Part shown: in pieces, positions 57,757 to 64,000 of the stretch
Layout of the letters: every line of letters begins with the position of its first letter
How positions within the stretch are numbered: position 1 is the first letter of the stretch
Origin: Volvariella volvacea V23
Lineage: Eukaryota; Basidiomycota; Agaricomycetes; Agaricales; Pluteaceae
Assembly (NCBI GenBank): GCA_000349905.1
Contig: KB722757.1
Coordinates: 264,804-328,803 of the forward strand
Direction of reading: 5' to 3'
Length of the DNA: 64,000 nt
Translations under genes and position numbers: made by a program
The notes under the pieces: model-generated
The model's database searches: none
Told to the model about the DNA's origin: nothing
Seen by the model: only the letters and a program-made list of their open reading frames with translations

Positions 57757-58677
57757 CCACTCCAGATGAACGAGAACGACGTACTGCCTACAATGAACGT
57801 CTTCTCATCAACCGCCTCCCCAACAACATCCTCGAAAAAATTATGTGTATGCTCAAATCTATGATCCTGAACGAATGCAAAAACTAGAGGCTCAGCAATA
57901 CCCCTGAAGGACGGTATCCCACGTATGCTGCCATTGGAGGGAGGCAGCGTTGAATTGGCCAAACCTTTGGGACGTCGTTTTCATTCCACCACTAAACCCC
58001 GACTGGCTTGCAGAAATCTGCAGGCGTTCGAAATCTTCGTTGATATCTTTTGACATTTCTTGGGCGGATGGACGTGTCAGTGGCTGTGAAGCTCTCGGCG
58101 TCGTTAAACCTGGAGATTATCTCGGTGGAGAGCCATGTGCATTTGTTGGGGTTTTGTTCTCGAATTTGCGGCATCCACTGGAAGGGTGTCCATATCACTC
58201 TCAAATGGGGTCGACTTGCGCTTATGCTGACTGGGGTGACGACGTGTATATGGATAATTTCGAGTCGAATTTGGATTTTCAATCCATGCCCTCATTCTCT
58301 TTCTTTAGCGATGTTGAAGAAGAAAGTGAGGATGCCATTCCGTTCAACGCCTGCACCTTGCGAAATCGTGGACGTTTCCAGCGCTCAAAACGCTCGTGCT
58401 CGGGGATGTCAACTTGGTGTTTTGGACCGTGTTGAATGACGAGGGCGATTCTCTCAAACAAATTGGCTGGTTTTTGGTCGAGAGGATTCGCATTGGGTGC
58501 CCGATTGAGCGAATTCACTTTTTCTGTTATAATGATGAAGCGTACAATAGGGCTCGGGTACAAAAGGAGTTGGCGTTGTTGTATCGGTTTGCTGGTGCGA
58601 GGTGGGGAGGTGGCTCAGAGATCGTCATAACCCCCAAAAGTCCTCATAGTGACCATCTTGTCATTGATAGGTATTAG
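57757..58677 (+). pseudogene. Frameshifted F-box/LRR pseudogene
   Basis: Starts with an F-box (LLINRLPNNILEKIMCML) and then VSHVCCHWREAALNWPNLWD, the follow-on seen in F-box/LRR proteins. Leucine-rich sequence continues in at least three alternating frames: SFDISW, then VAVKLSASLNLEIISVES, NLRHPLEG, VHITLKWGRLALMLTGVTT, YMDNFESN, then FPALKTLVLGDVNLVFW and QIGWFLVERIRIGCPIERIH in the last frame to 58677. At least four one- or two-base changes are needed to join them. The short region between LEKIM and VSHV could instead be a 66-nt intron. It is distinct from the larger F-box family in this window. Confidence 0.72.
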
Positions 58678-59242
58678 CGTAGTTGCCTCGAGCTATCATC
58701 CTATGTTTTTTGAAGCTGCAATAAGACGGTAATTTCGTCGCGGTCTATTGGTGTTTAAACGTTTATGATGCAGCGTGGCTTGGCAGAGCAAGTTGTACCT
58801 GGTCTCAATGGCTTCTAGGTCTTAGTGGCGCTGAAAGGTATGAGTGCTAGACTGGCAGGTATTCTCGTACAAAGACTAACCACGATTATGAGGTTATGCA
58901 AGATTGGTGTGGTAGTTGCTGAACTAACGCCACCTATCCACTGCGTCACATCCGATGAGGGTGTCATGGTCACGTGATGAGATGAGAGATTAGGTTATTC
59001 CAAGTATTGGGTCAACGCGTACTCATGCTTGCATATGGCAGAGTAGAAAGTCCATAACCCCTGCAGGACATTTGGGAAGACCATTCAAAGAGTTCGATCT
59101 AGTACCAAATTCTAGTTCATTCATTCACCCACCCTCAAACACCACTGACCAGGCCGCTCAGTTAAAAAATACGATGTAATAAATATATGAATTAAACATA
59201 ACTGGTAATACAACATACCCTGTTATCTACAATCCTTCCAGT
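58678..59242. other. Spacer between two F-box loci
   Basis: No gene seen; includes the 3' region of the minus-strand F-box gene. Confidence 0.45.
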
Positions 59243-60583
59243 TTACAGTTTCTTATTTAATGGAAATATCAACTTTGACTCTCCGGTCTCAAGTTTTATA
59301 ACAAGCTCCTTGTTCAGCGATATTAACCGCTTGGCCTTCTCAATGACTGTCCGACAAATTGGCTTGGAGGATTCAGAGCCCAATAAGGCCAGCCTTTTTA
59401 GTTTAACCGCGTCTCGGCATTTAAACCTCCCCTCCACAGCACTCAGGATACGCGAGACCATCGTCTCTGTGAGGTGCGCTTCAATGGTGAGCTGGTTGAG
59501 TTCCGGTAATGGAACCAACTCCCCAGAAGCTGAGAGGCAAGCAGCGATGCTGAAAAGGCTGCTTGCTTCGCACCATAGCTCGAGTGACTTCAACTTGGGC
59601 TGTAACTGGAATATCTCCTGCAATTCGTGGGGATTCAGGGGAGCGTCTCCTACATTTAGGAACAGGGATTCTAGAGTGCAGGATGACCTTTGAATAAATC
59701 CAAGAGTATTGGGAATTATTTCGTCGTCATCTAAGTCGCCACCCCAGCCGTCGATGGTGAGGTCCTTGAGAAGAGGGGCAGTGATATCCCGAAGGAGGTT
59801 TGAGGTCGCTACGGTTAATGATGTCAACGAGTCTGGTAAGGCATTTAGTTGGTAGTGATGCGTGTAGTGCAGACACATGCTTGACAAGCGCTTTGAGTCA
59901 GAAAACGCATCCATTATAGTAGCTTCCCGGTGCGCATCATAGGAAAAGAAGAGTTCGAGTGACCGCAACATGGGGAATTTTCCTCGCATGCTTTCCAGGG
60001 CTGCGACAATAGTCGAGTCAAAGTCAATGGAGAGTGACAAACTCCGCCACCGGTGGCAATGTTGGAGGAGTGGAGCAAACGTCGAAAATGGTGCGGGTTT
60101 CTTGTTGAAAGAGCAGAATGTAACCGCCAACGGGTACTGCCGAGATCGCTGAAGCCATGTGTTGATCATCCCAACAGGATCCCGTGCATTATACCACCTG
60201 AGCGAGTTAGAGGTTATGCAGATATCGGACCACAGCTCGGCACACGCTAAAGCCGCGTGTCTCCACCTTCGTGATACCCGTTCCAACGCCCACAGGTTTC
60301 CAACGGCTCTTTCTCTCGGAGGGAAGCAGTAGAGGAAGACTTCTTGAAGGACTTCCATTGGCAGTCTGTTGATCGGCGCAAGTGCAGCCTTATAAAGACT
60401 AATCGTTCGATCCACGTTCTGGCGCTGGGTATCGACTACAGTCCATAGCCGCGATATCGATGTCAATGCATTCTCCAAGCGGCGGCGTTCATCCTCAAGT
60501 AAAGTCAGGCATCGTAGAATCATTGTGCAACCCGTCTGTACCTCGCTTGGGTGATTTGGTAGAAAACTGTTCACGCTTGACAT
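59243..60583 (-). CDS. F-box protein, intact
   Basis: A single-exon frame of 446 residues from ATG 60583 (open upstream to 60664 but with no ATG). An N-terminal heptad-like region (LLEDERRRLENALTSISRLW) precedes the F-box (APINRLPMEVLQEVFLYCF), then LERVSRRWRHAALACAELWSDI, the standard follow-on in agaricomycete F-box proteins. The remainder is leucine-rich and ends in Lys-rich sequence (KLIFPLNKKL). It belongs to the family often annotated as F-box domain-containing in mushrooms, distinct from both other F-box families here. Putative SCF adaptor, substrate unknown. A short intron upstream of the ATG cannot be excluded. Confidence 0.83.
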   Translation of the reverse strand: MSSVNSFLPNHPSEVQTGCTMILRCLTLLEDERRRLENALTSISRLWTVVDTQRQNVDRTISLYKAALAPINRLPMEVLQEVFLYCFPPRERAVGNLWALERVSRRWRHAALACAELWSDICITSNSLRWYNARDPVGMINTWLQRSRQYPLAVTFCSFNKKPAPFSTFAPLLQHCHRWRSLSLSIDFDSTIVAALESMRGKFPMLRSLELFFSYDAHREATIMDAFSDSKRLSSMCLHYTHHYQLNALPDSLTSLTVATSNLLRDITAPLLKDLTIDGWGGDLDDDEIIPNTLGFIQRSSCTLESLFLNVGDAPLNPHELQEIFQLQPKLKSLELWCEASSLFSIAACLSASGELVPLPELNQLTIEAHLTETMVSRILSAVEGRFKCRDAVKLKRLALLGSESSKPICRTVIEKAKRLISLNKELVIKLETGESKLIFPLNKKL

Positions 60584-60664
60584 ATTGCCGCGCCGTATGA
60601 GACTTCGTGCCACCCTGTCAGGGTTCAGTGCCCAGGTGAAGATCTTTGTGGAGACTGACCACAA

Positions 60665-61356
60665 TGCCTTGGACGGTATGTAAAGTTAATGTGGTGGTTG
60701 CACACCAGATGCTACAACGATAGGAGTCGGAGAGATGGTAGTAGTTGTCAACGCCAGTGCGCACCAAGTGTGCAAGGTGGGGGGGTGATTATGAAGGCAC
60801 GTGATAGGCAATTAGCCACCCCACTTAAGGAAAGGAAAGGCAATCGGAAAGTTGAAAGCCACTCCCGCATATGCATACCAACGAGACGCCTTTGGCCCTT
60901 GATCACAGGTCTCAAAAAAAGGGGGCATGACTAGATAAGCCGGCTCTTGGTACTCGTTCATGCATGGAGATGAGCGAGATCAAGAAAGGCTTTGATCTTG
61001 AAGGATGCATCATTGATTCCTGTAAATGAAAGCCAAGCAAAGGGATCTGATGCCTTAGCAAACGCGCTGTTGGCAATGTTAGTGGGTGATCCGAGCCAGA
61101 CCCATTGATCGCGTCTTTGCCAACGTAGAACTTTTGCAGTGCGTTAAAGGCAAATCCCACATTTGAGAAACCTAGCTGCTTGAGCTTGAGCTTGAATTGT
61201 GATTTATCGTGATTCATCAATAAACCTCACCTTTTCGTGTTAGAATTAAACGCTTGAGCATCGCATGCTCGCCATATAACACTGAAGGTCGCCTGACGTG
61301 GGGAGTCAACATGTACGGGACATTGTTTGTCTTTGTGTGTACCTACATCTGAGTCC
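60665..61356. other. Spacer between F-box gene and F-box pseudogene
   Basis: About 700 bp. Two minus-strand frames at 60912-61220 have protein-like composition (for example TNIANSAFAKASDP in one frame) but no start, motif or splice structure that I can support. Confidence 0.35.
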
Positions 61357-63026
61357 ATGTTATCGTCCACCGCCAACCAATTCAACGACGATCAGCTCAG
61401 TCTCGCTTAAATTGACGCAGAGCTGGCAGTTTTGGCAGAGAGGGCAAGACACCTTGGATATCTGCGCAACGCATATGCGCCCATCTCTAGACTCCCGCCC
61501 GAGCTCCTGCTCAAAATCTTGACGATGTACAAGCACTAGAAGGAATCAGATTACTACAGATCTTACCCATTTAAAGCTGATTGGGGGTATACTTATAATT
61601 GGATCAAAGCCTCTCATGTGATTCGTCGCTGGAGGGCGATAACGCTTGTCTCTCCCGCTTCTTGGTCCTCTATCTACATGTCTTCTTGTACAACGCCTGT
61701 GGAATGGGTTGACGAGCTTCTAAAAAGGTCACAGATGGCAACACTACCCACACTCAGTCTTCAGTTACCCCCAGAAGGAAGAAACAGGAAGAGGAGCGCC
61801 ATGACGTGGACTATCTTTCTCATTTTCTCCGCGCTAATGCTACCATGCGGCGCGTTCGTCAATTACGGTTCCTGTTAAGGGATAACTATCGGCTCCCTAA
61901 AGATTCTAGTCCCTTCACCACTGCGCTTTCTGTGGATAACCTATGATCACTCACGATATGGGACCAAACGGAATATTCTCTTGCACCTTCATTCTTTACT
62001 TAAATTTTCAAACGCCAATCTCCTCCACTACAGTCGCTCACCCTCAAAGGACGTTCCTGGAGGGAACCTTTCTCGAGCAGTCTCAAGTTAAGCTGGGATA
62101 AATTCTGCTATACTCTAATGTCTTTCGAGAAATTAATGCATCTCGAATTGACCGCTATTTTTATCGACCTGGAACAGGGTAGGAACAACAAGCCTAAGCT
62201 CATTGCTTTCCCGCAGCTTCAGTCCCTTGCATGATGACAAGGTAGACCACTACATCAAGTTCCTCGACTCTTTACGTATTCCTATGCCGACTCGTGTTAG
62301 CATAGTCACAAGGCCAGGAGGGCTGGAGGCGAGCATCCTCCAACTCTTGGACACTCTGTCCAAAGCATTTATCGATGATTTCGGCTCTTTACCTCATTCT
62401 CGCACGGAAGACCTATCATTACACATAACTCAATCCCGTTCTATACACTCTTTAGAGATAACCCTTGACCCATTCGTTCCGAACCCCATCCACCCCTCCA
62501 TCACCATTAGTTTCCCCAACTATCCCCTAACCGATCTCACCATTCAAGGAATTGCTAGCAAATGCCAACTCACAACGTTCAAGCACTTCCTCCACCTTGG
62601 TTTCAGCTTCAGCGATGTCGGCATGTCTCAACGCATTGTTGACAAATTCTCGACATTTCTTGGGCTGAGGATCATCCGCATAGATAATAATTTAGATGCC
62701 CCTTTTCTCCGCGCTATCAACTCCCGCATAATCAGATGCCCTTGTGTCTACTACGATCGGACAACTATAATCAACCCTCAGTCGACTCGGCTGTGCCAAA
62801 TCTGTAGCACCAGCCTCAATTCCTACTTCCCGGATTTACACTCATTGGTCTATGTTGGCGAACGGGGACAAGAATTACGACAGGTCGACATTTTGTTATT
62901 GAGGCGGGTGCTGTTTTATTTAACCTTGGAGGTCATAAAATAGAGAATATGGTATTCCAGGGATGGAAAGATATTCCAGCATGCGAGTTTGAACCGCTGT
63001 GCGCCAAGGTCTTCTGGTACAATTAA
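61357..63026 (+). pseudogene. F-box pseudogene with stops and frameshifts
   Basis: ATG 61357 begins a frame with the family N-terminus (QFNDDQLSLA-stop-IDAELAVL) containing an in-frame TAA at 61408-61410 where relatives have a Gln codon. The F-box PISRLPPELLLKILTMY follows, then an in-frame TAG at 61537-61539, and further on SHVIRRWRAITLVSPASWSSIYMSS. The frame shifts within the middle; a later frame (62203-62943) keeps the C-terminal sequence CPCVYYDRTTIINPQ and YFPDLHSLVYVGERG. The final piece (KIENMVFQGWKDI) is in another frame ending at TAA 63024-63026. It is a clear decayed copy of the family to which 4392-6431 belongs. Confidence 0.83.
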
Positions 63027-64000
63027 CTATTTTCACGGTTGTGTAGGAGTACCACTGGGGTGTTCATTTCTATTCCTTTTTGTAGACCATTTATTATCCG
63101 GGTTCAATTCAGGTCTGTGACGCTCCATACACCTTTTCACGGCTGTGAAAGGTTTCCTGTAATCTGAAGATGGCACACCACTACATTTCACGGTATTACC
63201 CACGTCCAAGCACTTATCCTAGGTACCCAGGCCTGCCTGACGTTAAATTTCAAAATTCAAACACTGTCTCCAGCTTTATAGGGCAAACTTCCTCTGTCAC
63301 GTTCTTGAAGCTCACCAAAGCTGTCAAAGAAGTCCTACATATGCAGCAAAGCTCTGAACTAATTAAGGAGATTTTTACGCATTAACACGCGACTAGCTCA
63401 GAACCAACGTCAGGCGCGATAAATAAGGGAATCGTATTTTTCGCTCGACTAGATTCAAGAAGAGACATGAGCTAAATCGAGAAAGCAATTATCACAAAAC
63501 TTAAAGGGAGAAAATAGTGAGTGTGTATGTACATTCGTACGCATTGTGTGTTGAAGTCAAGAGCAAAACAAAAAATTCGTAAAACAGAGACAGTGGAAGG
63601 AGAGTGGGTGTAACTGGCGACCAGGCAAGTAAGTAAATGCAAAGAAAGTCCAAACGGTGTAAAGAAGAAAGAAAAGGGAAAACACGACATTTTCGATGGC
63701 CGAAAATGCGTTGGTTGCAAGTAGGAATGAATTATTGTAATAAAAGCGGGGTGGTATCAAATCTGCATCTGAGTGACTACATTTCAGCCTGCAGAACGAG
63801 GGCAATTGAATTGAGAAACAAAAATCCAAAAGATGATCGAGCAAGTAAGAGTGGGGGAAAAGAACAAACAAAAAAACTAGGAAAGAAAGAACAGGGGGTC
63901 AGATCACAAATTACAACAAATTGGGGATAGTCTATCATCCACTTTCACTGTGGCTTCCTTCGTAATTCCTTACCAGCTACTACCTGGGCCGTATACTCCT
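63027..64000. other. Right-hand edge without recognised genes
   Basis: No feature supported. A 71-codon frame at 63170-63385 (plus) has no known motif. AG-rich sequence at 63470-63930 may be the 3' region of a gene beyond the window or simple low-complexity DNA. Confidence 0.4.

Noticed and set aside
63472..63930. Frames in the right-edge AG-rich region
   Set aside because: Low-complexity sequence gives open frames on both strands without any motif.
1..64000. CRISPR arrays, rRNA, bacterial operons or origins
   Set aside because: No regularly spaced identical repeats and no rRNA segments were seen; the genes are spliced fungal genes.

Overview
The window is nuclear DNA of a filamentous basidiomycete, most likely an agaricomycete (mushroom-forming fungus). 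Evidence is the many short introns (about 48-70 nt, with GTRNGT-type donors and CTRAY-like branch sites), conserved eukaryotic genes with fungal features (COX5, GIS2-type zinc knuckles, RPN8, a SAPS protein, a TRF4/5-type polymerase), several families typical of agaricomycetes (expanded F-box proteins, a serpentine protein with a PYWCWI motif, other lineage-restricted membrane proteins), and a solo LTR. There are no bacterial or organellar features. Exon structures were deduced by hand from splice signals, reading phase and remembered family sequence; no transcript was available. Layout. 1-6.4 kb: three F-box genes on the minus strand (one intact but cut by the window edge, one pseudogene, one intact). 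6.8-12.9 kb: a conserved minus-strand block of COX5, a seven-knuckle GIS2-like protein and RPN8. 13.1-19.8 kb: a graveyard of F-box sequence: a relic lacking its F-box, a pseudogene split by a 761-bp solo LTR with a 5-bp target duplication and by an assembly gap, a small orphan fragment, and a tandem pair of another F-box-like family, one intact and one with a single stop. 21.3-27.4 kb: a 12-exon SAPS gene and an ABM-like gene. 28.0-32.4 kb: a secreted ACMSD-like amidohydrolase and a seven-helix membrane protein. 33.8-36.7 kb: two tandem methyltransferase paralogues. 37.3-44.6 kb: a TRF4/5-type nucleotidyltransferase and a large disordered coiled-coil protein. 45.7-57.1 kb: a multipass membrane protein, an NAD(P)-binding protein, a proline-rich basic protein, a CENP-C/Mif2 cupin protein with an unusual tail, and a GPCR-like protein. 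57.8-63.0 kb: a second F-box zone with one intact gene between two pseudogenes. The main theme is birth and death of F-box genes around stable housekeeping genes: about eleven F-box loci, of which four are intact as far as visible. Intact copies presumably act as substrate adaptors of SCF ubiquitin ligases. The housekeeping genes serve respiration (COX5), RNA binding and turnover (GIS2, TRF4/5), proteasome function (RPN8), phosphatase control (SAPS) and the kinetochore (Mif2-like). No CRISPR array, rRNA or convincing tRNA gene was seen, and I found no clear candidate for a wholly new multi-gene system. The most interesting single items are the Mif2-type cupin without a visible CENP-C motif and with a hydrophobic tail, the LTR-interrupted F-box copy with an inverted, nearly identical N-terminal paralogue, and a GIS2-like 3' splice choice that would break the last zinc knuckle.
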